64,000 nt of DNA, taken from NCBI GenBank assembly GCA_902571375.1, contig CACGBP010000004.1, positions 38,313 through 102,312 on the forward strand. The letters are read 5' to 3'. Below the pieces are notes generated by a model. That model worked only from the letters and a program-made list of their open reading frames with translations, was not told where the DNA came from and ran no database searches. The position numbers and the translations under genes are program-made. The stretch comes from an uncultured Pelagibacteraceae bacterium. Its GTDB lineage: Bacteria; Pseudomonadota; Alphaproteobacteria; Pelagibacterales; Pelagibacteraceae. How positions within the stretch are numbered: position 1 is the stretch's first letter; each line of letters starts with the position of its first letter. Of this stretch, positions 23,257 through 33,654 are shown piece by piece.

Positions 23257-23814
23257 TTAATATTTTATTTCTATATTACCTTTTTTTTTGAATTTTATAT
23301 CAGAAATTACAATTTCACCAGATCTAGGAGCATAATTTAATACTTCAGTAATCAATACATAGTGCGTAACTAAAACTAAATTCTTATTTCTATCCCATCT
23401 ATCTATATATTTATTTAAATCTTCAATTTGTTTTGTTCTATTTTTAGAAAATTTTTCGCTGAAAAATGAATTAAGAAAATCTTTTGTTTCAAATCTTTTA
23501 AATGCTATTTTGGCTGTTTCTTTGCATCTACACCATTCACTTGATATAACTTTATCGATTGGAATTTGATTTTCATGAAAAAATTTTCCAATTTTCTTTG
23601 CTTGCTCTCTACCTGTCTTACTTAAATTTCTTTGAGTCGAACAATCATTTAAATCAAAATTATCTGGATCTCCTCCACCTGGTGCATAAGCATGTCTTAT
23701 AAAAATTAAATTTCCACCATTTTTAAGATTTTTTAAAACCTGTGTCTCTGTATCTGCTTTAATTCCATTTGTTAAAATTAAAAATATAATTAGAATAATA
23801 TAAAATAATCTCAT
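23257..23814 (-). CDS. Histidine phosphatase family protein
   Basis: ORF 185 aa, signal-like N-terminus, FIRHAYAPGGGDPDNF (RHG-like), LVTHYVLI. Confidence 0.75.
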   Translation of the reverse strand: MRLFYIILIIFLILTNGIKADTETQVLKNLKNGGNLIFIRHAYAPGGGDPDNFDLNDCSTQRNLSKTGREQAKKIGKFFHENQIPIDKVISSEWCRCKETAKIAFKRFETKDFLNSFFSEKFSKNRTKQIEDLNKYIDRWDRNKNLVLVTHYVLITEVLNYAPRSGEIVISDIKFKKKGNIEIKY

Positions 23815-23816
23815 TA

Positions 23817-24497
23817 ATGAATATTAAATTTAAAAAATTAAATAAAACAATAGTAAATTGTAAAAAATGTCCTCGATTAACAAATTTTATAAAAAAAATT
23901 TCAATTGAAAAAAGAAAACAAAATATTGATGAAAAATATTGGGGTAAGCCCGTAACTGGATTCGGTGACTTAAGTGCAAAGCTTATGATCATAGGTTTAG
24001 CACCTGCTGCTCATGGAGGAACTAGAACAGGTAGAGCTTTTACAGGAGATAAATCTGGAGATGTTTTGTTTAAAAGTCTTCATTCAGCAAATATATCTAA
24101 TCAAAACTTTTCAAAAAACATGAACGACGGTTTGAAATTAAAATCCTCATACATCACTAATATCTTAAAATGTGTACCACCCGGTGATAAACCTATGAAG
24201 AATGAATTGTTGTCATGCTCAAATTATTTTGAAAAAGAACTTGATTATTTAAAAAATCTAAAAGTTATAGTAGCTCTTGGGAAAGTTGCTTTTGATAATT
24301 GTCTTAAAATCTATAAAAAAAGATTTAATGTCAGTAAGAAAATTACTTTTAAGCATAACAAAAAATATTTATTACCTGATGGTAGAATACTAATAGCGTG
24401 CTATCATCCAAGTCCTAGAAATATTAATACTAAAGTTGTAACTTCTTCAATGATTAATCAATTATTTCGTAAAGCAAAAAAAATTGCTAATTTTTAA
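23817..24497 (+). CDS. Uracil-DNA glycosylase family protein (family 4/5-like)
   Basis: ORF 226 aa, CKKCPRL, GLAPAAHGGTRTGRAFTGDKSGD, CYHPSPRN. Confidence 0.8.
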   Translation: MNIKFKKLNKTIVNCKKCPRLTNFIKKISIEKRKQNIDEKYWGKPVTGFGDLSAKLMIIGLAPAAHGGTRTGRAFTGDKSGDVLFKSLHSANISNQNFSKNMNDGLKLKSSYITNILKCVPPGDKPMKNELLSCSNYFEKELDYLKNLKVIVALGKVAFDNCLKIYKKRFNVSKKITFKHNKKYLLPDGRILIACYHPSPRNINTKVVTSSMINQLFRKAKKIANF

Positions 24498-24909
24498 TTG
24501 AGTCACAAAAATATGGTTTAAATTTTGAGTAAATTTCATCTGGTATTTTTACAGGCTTACCCTCTTTATTAACAAAAACCAAATGAACTTGAGCCTCAAC
24601 AACAATTTCTTTGTCTTTTGTAATAATTTGATTCATAAAAAATGAGGTTTTAGTTATTGATTTGACAAATGATCTAATTTTTAATTCATCTTCCAAATGT
24701 GCAGGTTTTTTATACTCAATATTACACGACTTAACAATTATTAATGAATTATAATTCTCCTGTACTTTTTTATTACTAAATCCGATTGAAAATAACGCTT
24801 CAGTTCTAGCTCTTTCTAGAAATTTTAAATAATTAGCATAATATACTACTCCTCCAGAGTCAGTATCTTCATAATAAACTTTTAGATTATGAAAGAAATT
24901 TTCATGCAT
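24487..24909 (-). CDS. ybgC: YbgC/4-hydroxybenzoyl-CoA-type acyl-CoA thioesterase
   Basis: ORF 140 aa, VYYEDTDSGGVVYYANYLKFLERARTE. Confidence 0.85.
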   Translation of the reverse strand: MHENFFHNLKVYYEDTDSGGVVYYANYLKFLERARTEALFSIGFSNKKVQENYNSLIIVKSCNIEYKKPAHLEDELKIRSFVKSITKTSFFMNQIITKDKEIVVEAQVHLVFVNKEGKPVKIPDEIYSKFKPYFCDSIKN

Positions 24910-24966
24910 ATTATCATTATATCAAAAAATTAATCATTTTACAGAAACTAGGATATAAGTAGATCA

Positions 24967-25107
24967 ATGAATATATTTATATTATGGTTGATATTGGTTA
25001 TAGCTTGGAATTATGGGTATCCTCAAGCAAGTCCATTGGAAGATGTGATTGTCGCTATAATTCTTTCTTTATTTAGTACTATTTTAAAGAAATATTTGAA
25101 AATTTAA
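24967..25107 (+). CDS. Small membrane hypothetical protein (46 aa)
   Basis: MNIFILWLILVIAWNYGYPQASPLEDVIVAIILSLFSTILKKYLKI*; ends exactly where the convergent gene ends. Confidence 0.5.
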   Translation: MNIFILWLILVIAWNYGYPQASPLEDVIVAIILSLFSTILKKYLKI

Positions 25108-25758
25108 CTACTCCGCTGAAAAATAAATATTTTGATAATACGCTATTGCTTCCATCTTAGAATTATCAGTATCTGACATAATTGCCAAGCCATCTAATTC
25201 ATTCACATCTAAATCGTGAAATTTTTTAAAATCTTCCTTAACATTGGCTTTTACCGTTATCCAAACATTCAGATTATCTTTTGTAGTTGCTAATACATTG
25301 TCTATTGATTTTTTTGTATAAGGGCTTCGCCAACTCTGGCCAACTACACTATTGCTTGAAAAAACGTAATTAATTGCTCTATTTGAAAGTGGTGTTGCTC
25401 CTGTTTTTTTTACTGCAAAAACTCTAGCAGCAAAGTCATGACCTTTTTTTGAATTCTCAATAATACCTTGCAAATCTTTTTCAATTTTCCATGTTATGTT
25501 AATAAATGGTGTCTTGTTTAAGTCAATTTTAACCTCTTTTCCAAGGCCAGAAGCAGCGTTATCAGCTACTGCTTTTAAAAAATTACCATTTTCATTTGAT
25601 CCAACTGTATAGATAGTTTTATTATCTGCTCCTCTCACCTTTCTTATCTCAAGTTCAGAAAGTTCAGTCTCTGAAAATTCAAATACTTTTATCTCTCCCG
25701 CAAAACTTGAAGATAAAAATATGGACCAAAAGAAAAAAAGAAAAATTAAAAATCTCAT
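25108..25758 (-). CDS. DUF3047-like secreted protein
   Basis: ORF 216 aa, signal peptide, INITWKIEKDLQG...GHDFAARVFAVKK, INYVFSSNSVVGQSWRSPY. Confidence 0.65.
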   Translation of the reverse strand: MRFLIFLFFFWSIFLSSSFAGEIKVFEFSETELSELEIRKVRGADNKTIYTVGSNENGNFLKAVADNAASGLGKEVKIDLNKTPFINITWKIEKDLQGIIENSKKGHDFAARVFAVKKTGATPLSNRAINYVFSSNSVVGQSWRSPYTKKSIDNVLATTKDNLNVWITVKANVKEDFKKFHDLDVNELDGLAIMSDTDNSKMEAIAYYQNIYFSAE

Positions 25759-25834
25759 AAAAAAAAATTGTTAATACATTATTTTGACAAAATTTAAACA
25801 TTCAAAAATCAATATTTGCCTCTATATCATAATT

Positions 25835-25972
25835 ATGAAGACAATCTCGATATTTATACTCCTTATTTATTGGTCAATCATGATATTTGCACCTGTTATG
25901 TCTAAAGATATTAAATTTAGTAGAGCTAAAATAAATATCACCAAATTAGTCGAATTAAAGCCTAGAAATTAA
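25835..25972 (+). CDS. Short signal-peptide-like hypothetical protein
   Basis: Within ORF 25784..25972, likely start MKTISIFILLIYWSIMIFAPVMS. Confidence 0.35.
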   Translation: MKTISIFILLIYWSIMIFAPVMSKDIKFSRAKINITKLVELKPRN

Positions 25973-26721
25973 TAAGTCGATCTACCACCACTAATATCAA
26001 ATACAGCAGCTGTAGAGAAAGTATTTTCTTCTGATGAAAGCCAGCAAACTAAAGACGTAAACTCCTCAACTTCAAGAAATCTACCTCTTGGGACTTTAGA
26101 TAGCATTCTTTGAACATGTTCTTTGCTCATTTGGTCTAAAATTCGAGTTTTGGCTCCAGCTGGAGTTACAGCATTTACAGCTATATTTTTATCAGCCAAC
26201 TCTTTACCAAGTGATTTAGTTAAACCAATAGCCCCTGCTTTTCCTGAGCTATATGCACTAGCATTTGCATTGCCGTCTTTACCAGCTACAGATGCAACAT
26301 TTACAATTCTACCATAATTATTAGCGATCATATTTGGCACTATTGCTTTGCAACAATTAAAGGTACCTAATAAATTTATTTTTACAATTTTATTCCATAT
26401 TTCAACATCATATTCCCACAACGGCATAGTTGGTCCTGTTATACCTGCATTATTGATTAGAATGTCAATTTTAGATTTTTGAGTGATTTTAGATACTTCA
26501 GACTCAACTTCTTGATAGTTTGATACATCAACTATACTGGAACTCAAATTAGAATTATTTGTCTCTTTTTTTGCTTCTTCAATCAATTTAGGATCAATAT
26601 CCCAAATTATTACTTTTGCTCCGGATTTTAAAAATCTTTGAGCAATATCAAGACCAAATCCTTGAGCACCACCTGTGATTACAGCTGTTCTGTTATTAAA
26701 ATCGAATTTAATTTCGTCCAT
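25969..26721 (-). CDS. Short-chain dehydrogenase/reductase (SDR)
   Basis: ORF 250 aa, TGGAQGFGLDIA, NNAGITGP, YSSGKAG. Confidence 0.88.
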   Translation of the reverse strand: MDEIKFDFNNRTAVITGGAQGFGLDIAQRFLKSGAKVIIWDIDPKLIEEAKKETNNSNLSSSIVDVSNYQEVESEVSKITQKSKIDILINNAGITGPTMPLWEYDVEIWNKIVKINLLGTFNCCKAIVPNMIANNYGRIVNVASVAGKDGNANASAYSSGKAGAIGLTKSLGKELADKNIAVNAVTPAGAKTRILDQMSKEHVQRMLSKVPRGRFLEVEEFTSLVCWLSSEENTFSTAAVFDISGGRSTY

Positions 26722-26725
26722 TTAA

Positions 26726-28183
26726 TTAATCCTTAGCTAATAAATAATAAGCAACACCAGCAATAAAAGCTCCTATAATCCAAGAATATGGTTGTAAAAA
26801 CATTAAATTGGAATTCCAAATAGTTGATGCTGAAAAGATGAAACCTAAAATTATAGAATACACTCCTTTTAAATGCCATCCACCAGAATAATAATAAGTT
26901 CCATTAGTTTCTAGAGAATGAATATCTTTATTAATTAAATTCCCTTTTCTAATCGAATAAAAATCAACAATAATTACACCAAAGAAAGGTCCAAAAAATG
27001 AACCGAAGGTATCTATAAAAGATAAAATTCCAATTTGACTTAAATAAGTTAGCCAAAAAATCCCAACTAAAAAACCAATTATTGAAATAATATAACTAGC
27101 ACTTTTTAAAGATAAATATGAGGGCATTAAATTAATAAGTGAATATTGAGATGGAATAAAATTTGCAATTAGGTTAGTTGAGGCTGAAGCAATTATAATA
27201 AAGATCAAAGCCAAACAAGTAATAAGAAGGTTATTCAATTTTCCAATAATATCGGTAGGATGAGTCAAAATTCTTGATAAGTTATCAGGTTCTAATTTAA
27301 AAAAAGCATCGATACCTGTTACTATAAATAATGCGAGAAAAGAAAAGATTAATAAGTTTAAAATTAAACTTAAATTTCCTTTATTTAACTCACTATCATT
27401 TTTAATAAATCTGCTAAAATCTCCATAAGCTGTAATTATAATTGAAAAGTAGGCAAAAGTCGTTCCAGCCACTGTTAATAAAGGTATCAAATTATCTAAA
27501 TTAATAAAATTTTCAAATTGTAAAGAGTTTTGAAATGCTACAGTTGTGAATTTTACATCGTTTAAAAGGACAGAAAAAAAGAATAAAAGCATTCCTAGAT
27601 AAATTGAAATAGCTGAGAATTGAATTAATCGTTTATTAAAAATCATTCCACTACTAAATAAAAGAGTTTGGATAATAATAGATATAATAATTGAGAACCA
27701 ATCGATTATATTTAAACCCAAAATGAATGTTAAAAAAATATCATTATCTAAGTAAGATTGATCATAAGAAAAAATACATATTCTAATTAAATAACCAAAA
27801 GCTTTTGATAGAAAATAAGTTTGAATACCAAACATAAAAATACCTACCAAACCTCTAATTATACCAAAATATTTTGAACCTCTTACACCTAAAGGAGATC
27901 TCAATAAAACGACAAATGGTAAGCCATATTTTTGAGAAGGTTTACCAATCAAATTAGAGAAAAAATAAACTAATAATGATCCTAGTAATGTTCCAAAAAA
28001 TACTACTAGAGTATTTAAGTCATAGATAAGATAAAGGGATGTAATTAATGAAAATCCAATAACATTTTGAATATTCACCCCCCAAAAACAAAAAATATCT
28101 TTCCAATCCCAATTTTTATTACTGGGATTAACTGTAACTAAGTCCCAATTTATAATTGTATTTTTTGATTTTTGTTGACTCAC
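26726..28183 (-). CDS. NCS1-family (nucleobase:cation symporter-like) permease
   Basis: ORF 485 aa, about 12 TM, VNPSNKNWDWKDIFCFWGVNIQNVIGFSL, FFGVIIVDFYSIRKG. Confidence 0.75.
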   Translation of the reverse strand: MSQQKSKNTIINWDLVTVNPSNKNWDWKDIFCFWGVNIQNVIGFSLITSLYLIYDLNTLVVFFGTLLGSLLVYFFSNLIGKPSQKYGLPFVVLLRSPLGVRGSKYFGIIRGLVGIFMFGIQTYFLSKAFGYLIRICIFSYDQSYLDNDIFLTFILGLNIIDWFSIIISIIIQTLLFSSGMIFNKRLIQFSAISIYLGMLLFFFSVLLNDVKFTTVAFQNSLQFENFINLDNLIPLLTVAGTTFAYFSIIITAYGDFSRFIKNDSELNKGNLSLILNLLIFSFLALFIVTGIDAFFKLEPDNLSRILTHPTDIIGKLNNLLITCLALIFIIIASASTNLIANFIPSQYSLINLMPSYLSLKSASYIISIIGFLVGIFWLTYLSQIGILSFIDTFGSFFGPFFGVIIVDFYSIRKGNLINKDIHSLETNGTYYYSGGWHLKGVYSIILGFIFSASTIWNSNLMFLQPYSWIIGAFIAGVAYYLLAKD

Positions 28184-28208
28184 TTAGACAATATAAAACT
28201 TAAATTTT

Positions 28209-29543
28209 CTACTGTCCATACAAGAGAGTTGGAAGCCAAAGAGCAATTTTAGGAAATATAATAATTAAAATAAGACCAATCACCTGCAATACCATAAATT
28301 GCATCATTCCATAATATATGTCCTTTAAATCCCATTCTGGTACAACACCTTTTAAAAAATAAGCAGATAAAGCAACTGGTGGTGAGAGCCAAGCGGTTTG
28401 TAAATTAACAGCTACTAATATAGCAAACCAAGTTAAATTAAATCCTAATGCCTCAATCAATGGTAAGATTATTGGAACGATAATCATTACTATAGGCACC
28501 CATTCTAAAGGCCATCCTAATAAAAATATCATAACCATAACCATTGCTAAAATAAGATATTTGTTCATTTCAAGACCTAATAAAAATTCAGTTAATAAAG
28601 TTGGTGTCCCTAATCTTGCAAAAACTGCCCCAAAAAAGTTAGATGCAGCAACTAAAACCATTATCAATGCTGTTATCTCTAATGTTTTGACCAAGGCTTC
28701 TTGTAGTTTTGAAAGAGTTAATTTTTTGTAAGCTAGTGAGAGAAGTAATGCGCCCATTGCACCACAACCTGCTGCCTCAGTCGGTGTAGCAAATCCAAAT
28801 AGAATACTTCCTAATGCAGCAAATACTAAAGCCGCTGGTGGCACCAATCCTAAAAAAAATTCTATCCAAACATCTTTCATGCTAGCTGCTCTCATGTCCT
28901 CAGGTATCACTGGTCCTAATTTGGGATTTATCATACATCTAATTGTAGTGTAACCTGCGTATAGACTCGCAAGAAGAATTCCAGGTAAAATAGCAGCAGC
29001 AAATAAGTCTATTACAGGAATTTCCATTATAGGTCCCATCACAACTAACATAATACTTGGTGGAATTAATATTCCTAAAGTTCCACCAGCTGTAATAGTT
29101 CCTGCTGCAAGCCTAACATCATAGCCTGATCTGTTCATAGATTTTGCAGCCATAATCCCAAGAATTGTTACTGAGGCTCCAACTATACCAGTTGCTGCTG
29201 CAAATATTACTGAAACAAATAAAACTGCGTAATACAGAGAACCTTTTACTTTCGCTAACATCATTTGAAAAGCTGAAAATAATCTTTCCATAAGTCCAGC
29301 TTGTTCCATCATAATCCCCATAAAGACAAAGAGTGGTACGGCGGCAAGTGTTTGTTCAGTCATAACCATGGAGAATTGAAGAGTCATTAAATAAAAAACT
29401 AATTTTCCAAATCCCAAATAACCAAATACAAAACCTAAAAATATTAAAGTAAATGAAATTGGAAAGCCTACAAAGATCGCAAAAAGCATTACACCGACAA
29501 GAATAAAACCTAAAATTGCTGGATCTATAAACTCAGCTATCAT
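28209..29543 (-). CDS. dctM: TRAP transporter large permease (DctM)
   Basis: ORF 444 aa, GTITAGGTLGILIPPSIMLVVMG, GWPLEWVPIVMIIVPIILPL. Confidence 0.9.
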   Translation of the reverse strand: MIAEFIDPAILGFILVGVMLFAIFVGFPISFTLIFLGFVFGYLGFGKLVFYLMTLQFSMVMTEQTLAAVPLFVFMGIMMEQAGLMERLFSAFQMMLAKVKGSLYYAVLFVSVIFAAATGIVGASVTILGIMAAKSMNRSGYDVRLAAGTITAGGTLGILIPPSIMLVVMGPIMEIPVIDLFAAAILPGILLASLYAGYTTIRCMINPKLGPVIPEDMRAASMKDVWIEFFLGLVPPAALVFAALGSILFGFATPTEAAGCGAMGALLLSLAYKKLTLSKLQEALVKTLEITALIMVLVAASNFFGAVFARLGTPTLLTEFLLGLEMNKYLILAMVMVMIFLLGWPLEWVPIVMIIVPIILPLIEALGFNLTWFAILVAVNLQTAWLSPPVALSAYFLKGVVPEWDLKDIYYGMMQFMVLQVIGLILIIIFPKIALWLPTLLYGQ

Positions 29544-30154
29544 TTAGTTTCTCCAGGCCACTCACCTTTTTTAGCTGCCCAATAACTTTTGAATAATTCA
29601 GAGATACCTTGAATAAGTAAAAATATTATACCAATAAGTAAGCAAGTTTTAATCGGCCACATATAAGGCATCCATGTGGTATCCATGCCTCTCTCTCCTC
29701 TTTGAATTGACTCTCCAACAAATCCTATTGTCATATAAAGAAAAACAATAAGACCTGGAAAATAAAATAATAGATATAACCAAAAATCTATCAGACCTTG
29801 GTTCTTAGTTTTAAAATTTCTATATAAAAAATCTGCTCTTATATGAACTCCTCTTGAGAGAGCATAAGCAGCACCTAACATAAAAAGTGCTCCATATAAA
29901 AAACGACTTATGTCATAAGCCCAAATTGTTGGAGCTAAAAATAATTTTCTTGCAAAAACTTCATATGTCATTGCAAAGATTAGTGGCATCAATATCCAAC
30001 AAACAATATTACCAATCCACCTGCTAAATTTATCAATTCCTGTAATAGATTTTGCCATCCATAATGGCATATCATCAGGCATTTTCCCCGAACCACCTCG
30101 CCTTTCGGCAATCATTTCATCTGATATATCAAGTTTACTTGGTTCGTCTGCCAT
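29540..30154 (-). CDS. dctQ: TRAP transporter small permease (DctQ)
   Basis: ORF 204 aa, 4 TM, adjacent to DctM and DctP. Confidence 0.85.
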   Translation of the reverse strand: MADEPSKLDISDEMIAERRGGSGKMPDDMPLWMAKSITGIDKFSRWIGNIVCWILMPLIFAMTYEVFARKLFLAPTIWAYDISRFLYGALFMLGAAYALSRGVHIRADFLYRNFKTKNQGLIDFWLYLLFYFPGLIVFLYMTIGFVGESIQRGERGMDTTWMPYMWPIKTCLLIGIIFLLIQGISELFKSYWAAKKGEWPGETK

Positions 30155-30173
30155 AAAATTTTAGTTAAAAAAA

Positions 30174-30201
30174 TTAGAGCGGACTTTAAAGTCCGCTCTA
30201 A
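30174..30201. repeat. Perfect 28-nt palindrome between dctP and dctQ (intercistronic hairpin/attenuator)
   Basis: TTAGAGCGGACTTTAAAGTCCGCTCTAA, in the 69-nt gap between the dctP stop and dctQ start. Confidence 0.75.
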
Positions 30202-30223
30202 ATAAATCAAAATTAATTACTGA

Positions 30224-31318
30224 TTACTTTAATGTTGCTGCGTGAGCCATTCCTAGCTTCGCATTTGACATTTGAGCACCACTCCAGAATGGAACAGCTA
30301 TATCAGCAAATTCTTTCATCGAATTATAAACTTCGTTAAAGAATTTATTTTCTTTAGCATTCTTATTTAAAGAAGCTTTTGCTGCAGCCATATATTCTGT
30401 GAAATAATCTGAAGGTGTATCTTCTAAAATTACCCCATGTTTAGTAGTAAGCTCTTGTAAAGCTTTTCCGTTCTCATAGATTCTGTAACTTAAAGATTTA
30501 GCTAATGAAGCATTAGCAGCAACTTCAAGAGACTTCTTCTCATGATCACTCATAGCATTATAAGTTTTTCCAGTAATATAAAAGTCAGCATTTACCACTA
30601 CTTGGTGTAAACCTTGTAGATAATAGTGCTTTAATACTTTTTGGAAACCAAATGTTAAATCTGGTTTTGGACAACACCATTCAGCAGCATCAATAGTTCC
30701 TGCTTCAAGAGCTGGTAGAATATCTCCACCACCCATTGCAACAGATGCTATACCAATATCTTTGTAAGTTTGTCCTGGAATTCCTGGAGGTGTTCTGAAT
30801 TTATATTTTCTAAAGTCAGCCATATCTTTAATTGGTTTTGGAAACCATCCTAAAGCCTCTGGTCCAACTGGTTGAATCATAAATCCTTTAATATCTCTTC
30901 CCATTTCTTTCCAAAGTTGGTCGTATAACTCTTTACCACCACCATATTGAAACCATGATAAGAAAGCGATATTATCAATACCTACACCACCACCAGCTAC
31001 TGGCGAACCAAATAACATAGCTGCAGGGTGATCTCCTGACCAATAGTGAGTCCATGCGAAACCACAATCAATCAGACCTTTGTCAACAGCATCTAAAGTT
31101 TCTTTAACACCAACAACAGCTCCAGCTGGTAGAATTTCAAACTTAAGAGATCCACCTGTTAAAGTTGTTACAGTGTCAGTAAAATCTTTTAACATTTTTA
31201 CTTCATCTGCTTTAGTGTTAAGCACTGTTTGACATTTAAGTGTTTTTGCTGCATTAGCACTTGATGTAAATCCAAGTACCATTACAAACGCAAACAACAT
31301 AGAAATGATTTTTTTCAT
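30224..31318 (-). CDS. dctP: TRAP transporter solute-binding protein (DctP)
   Basis: ORF 364 aa, signal peptide, KFRTPPGIPGQTYKDIGIASVAMGGGDILPALEAGTIDAAEWCCP. Confidence 0.9.
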   Translation of the reverse strand: MKKIISMLFAFVMVLGFTSSANAAKTLKCQTVLNTKADEVKMLKDFTDTVTTLTGGSLKFEILPAGAVVGVKETLDAVDKGLIDCGFAWTHYWSGDHPAAMLFGSPVAGGGVGIDNIAFLSWFQYGGGKELYDQLWKEMGRDIKGFMIQPVGPEALGWFPKPIKDMADFRKYKFRTPPGIPGQTYKDIGIASVAMGGGDILPALEAGTIDAAEWCCPKPDLTFGFQKVLKHYYLQGLHQVVVNADFYITGKTYNAMSDHEKKSLEVAANASLAKSLSYRIYENGKALQELTTKHGVILEDTPSDYFTEYMAAAKASLNKNAKENKFFNEVYNSMKEFADIAVPFWSGAQMSNAKLGMAHAATLK

Positions 31319-31450
31319 TATATTTCCTCTAGTTAGTTAAATTTAACGTGCTGCATACAATCAGAAAAACTATGTTGACACAAGTGACAATTGATAAATA
31401 TGAGTGTAAAAACTTTAAATAATTAAAACTAAAAAACGATTCAACTTCTA

Positions 31451-33061
31451 ATGGAAAATTTTGATTACATTATTATTGGAGCAGGATCTGCTGGCTGCGT
31501 TCTTGCAAATAGACTTTCTGCAAATCCATCAAATAAAGTTTTGTTAATCGAAGCTGGCGGTAAAGATAATTACCCATGGATACATATTCCAGTTGGATAT
31601 TTTAAAACTATGCATAATCCAAAGGTTGATTGGTGTTTTAAAACTGAACCTGATGAAACAATGAATAATAGATCGATTAGATATCCTAGAGGAAAAACTT
31701 TAGGTGGTAGCTCTTCTATTAATGGACTTTTATGGATTAGAGGCCAAAAAGAAGATTATGACGTATGGAGACAACTGGGTAATACAGGTTGGGACTGGGA
31801 AAATGTTTTGCCTTATTTTCTCAAATCAGAAAATAATGAATTAGGGAAAAGTGAATTTCATAATGATAGTGGCCCAATTACTGTAGCAAATAAAAAAATT
31901 AACTTAAAATTACTTGATGAATTTCAAAATGCAGCTGAAGAATATGGAATACCTAAAACAAATGATTTTAATACTGGAAATAACTTTGGTGTAGGTTTTT
32001 TTCAATTTACTACAAGCTTTAATAAAGCAGGATTAAAACTTAGATGTAGTGCTGCTAAAGGATATTTAAATCCTGTAAAAAAAAGATCTAATTTAAAGAT
32101 TGTAACTAAAGCACATGTTCAAAAAATAAATTTTGAGGGCAAGAAAGCTGTAGGTGTTAATTATTTTATTGGAGAAAAGATTAATACTGTTAATGCAAAT
32201 AAAGAAGTAATTTTATCAGCAGGATCAATTGGATCTCCTCATATTTTACAAGTATCTGGCATCGGCGAAGCTAACAAACTTAAAAACTTAGGTATAAATA
32301 TTGTTCACGAGTCAAATGGAGTTGGTAAAAACTTACAGGATCACTTAATGTTTAGACCAGTTTATAAAATCAAAAATTTAAAATCACTCAATAGAAAAGT
32401 TGAAAGTTTATTTGGAAGATTTTTAATGGGGCTTGAATATTTGGTTAATCAAAGTGGGCCTGTAACTATGGGAGCCAGTCAAGTTTGTGGGTTTGTTAAA
32501 AGCGATCCGTCAAGAGCTACTCCTAATTTACAATTCCATGTATCGCCTGTTAGTACAGACATATTAGGTGTAACTCCGATGCATGACTTTGAAGGAATTA
32601 CTCCAACTGTTGCAAACATTAGACCTACAAGCAGAGGTGAAATAAATATAGTTAGTAATGATAGTAGAATTTATCCTAAAATTAAGATGAACTATTTGTC
32701 TACTGATGATGACAGAAAAGTTGCAGCTCAAGGATTAAAAATTGTTAGAAAAATAATGTTAGAAACAAATACATTCAAACAATATGAGCCAGAAGAATAT
32801 AGGCCAGGAGTTCATATCACAGATGATGAAGAATTAGTTAAAGCAGGTTCAGATTATACTCAAACAATTTTTCATCCTGTTGGTACTTGTAAAATGGGAC
32901 AGGATGATATGGCAGTTGTTGATGAAAAACTTAAAGTTAAAGGTATTAAAAACTTAAGAGTAATTGATGCTTCAATTATGCCAAACATCACATCAGGAAA
33001 TACAAATGCACCCACAATAATGATTGCAGAAAAAGGTGCTGATATGATACTAGGAAATTAA
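31451..33061 (+). CDS. GMC-family FAD oxidoreductase (choline dehydrogenase-like; candidate sulfonate-alcohol dehydrogenase)
   Basis: ORF 536 aa, IIGAGSAGCVLANRLS, GGSSSINGLLWIRGQ, HPVGTCKMG, VIDASIMPNITSGNTNAP. Confidence 0.88.
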   Translation: MENFDYIIIGAGSAGCVLANRLSANPSNKVLLIEAGGKDNYPWIHIPVGYFKTMHNPKVDWCFKTEPDETMNNRSIRYPRGKTLGGSSSINGLLWIRGQKEDYDVWRQLGNTGWDWENVLPYFLKSENNELGKSEFHNDSGPITVANKKINLKLLDEFQNAAEEYGIPKTNDFNTGNNFGVGFFQFTTSFNKAGLKLRCSAAKGYLNPVKKRSNLKIVTKAHVQKINFEGKKAVGVNYFIGEKINTVNANKEVILSAGSIGSPHILQVSGIGEANKLKNLGINIVHESNGVGKNLQDHLMFRPVYKIKNLKSLNRKVESLFGRFLMGLEYLVNQSGPVTMGASQVCGFVKSDPSRATPNLQFHVSPVSTDILGVTPMHDFEGITPTVANIRPTSRGEINIVSNDSRIYPKIKMNYLSTDDDRKVAAQGLKIVRKIMLETNTFKQYEPEEYRPGVHITDDEELVKAGSDYTQTIFHPVGTCKMGQDDMAVVDEKLKVKGIKNLRVIDASIMPNITSGNTNAPTIMIAEKGADMILGN

Positions 33062-33654
33062 TGTTTGCTGAATTATTTACGCCAGAGCAATTAACAATAT
33101 TAACTCAAATTATTTTAATAGATTTAGTTTTGGCTGGAGATAATGCAATTATAATTGGAATGGTTGCATCAAAATTTCCATTAGAACAAAGAAAAAAGAT
33201 TATTTTTTTTGGTATTGGCGGAGCAGTTATTTTAAGAATTATTTTAACTTTGCTCACAGCATACTTGCTTCAAATAACTGGCTTAAGACTACTTGGTGGA
33301 GTTCTTTTACTTTATATTGTTTATAAGCTTTACACTGATGTTATTAAAGGATCTGATCATGAAGAAGATGTAAAGGTTGATAACTCAAGTTTTCTAAAAG
33401 CTATTTGGACCATTTTATTAGCTGACTTTACAATGAGTTTAGATAATGTTTTAGGAGTTGCTGGGGCAGCAGGTGATCATTATAAATTATTAGTATTTGG
33501 ATTGATTTTATCGATTGTGCTAATGGCTTTTGCTGCAACATTGATTTCAAATTGGATAAAAAAGTATAAATGGATTGCATGGGCAGGTTTATTAGCAATA
33601 TTAATTGTTGCTATTGAATTGATTTACACAGATATTCAAATATTATTTTTATAA
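33061..33654 (+). CDS. TerC family integral membrane protein (YjbE-type)
   Basis: ORF 197 aa, IDLVLAGDNAIIIGM, DFTMSLDNVLGVAGAAGD. Confidence 0.85.
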   Translation: MFAELFTPEQLTILTQIILIDLVLAGDNAIIIGMVASKFPLEQRKKIIFFGIGGAVILRIILTLLTAYLLQITGLRLLGGVLLLYIVYKLYTDVIKGSDHEEDVKVDNSSFLKAIWTILLADFTMSLDNVLGVAGAAGDHYKLLVFGLILSIVLMAFAATLISNWIKKYKWIAWAGLLAILIVAIELIYTDIQILFL

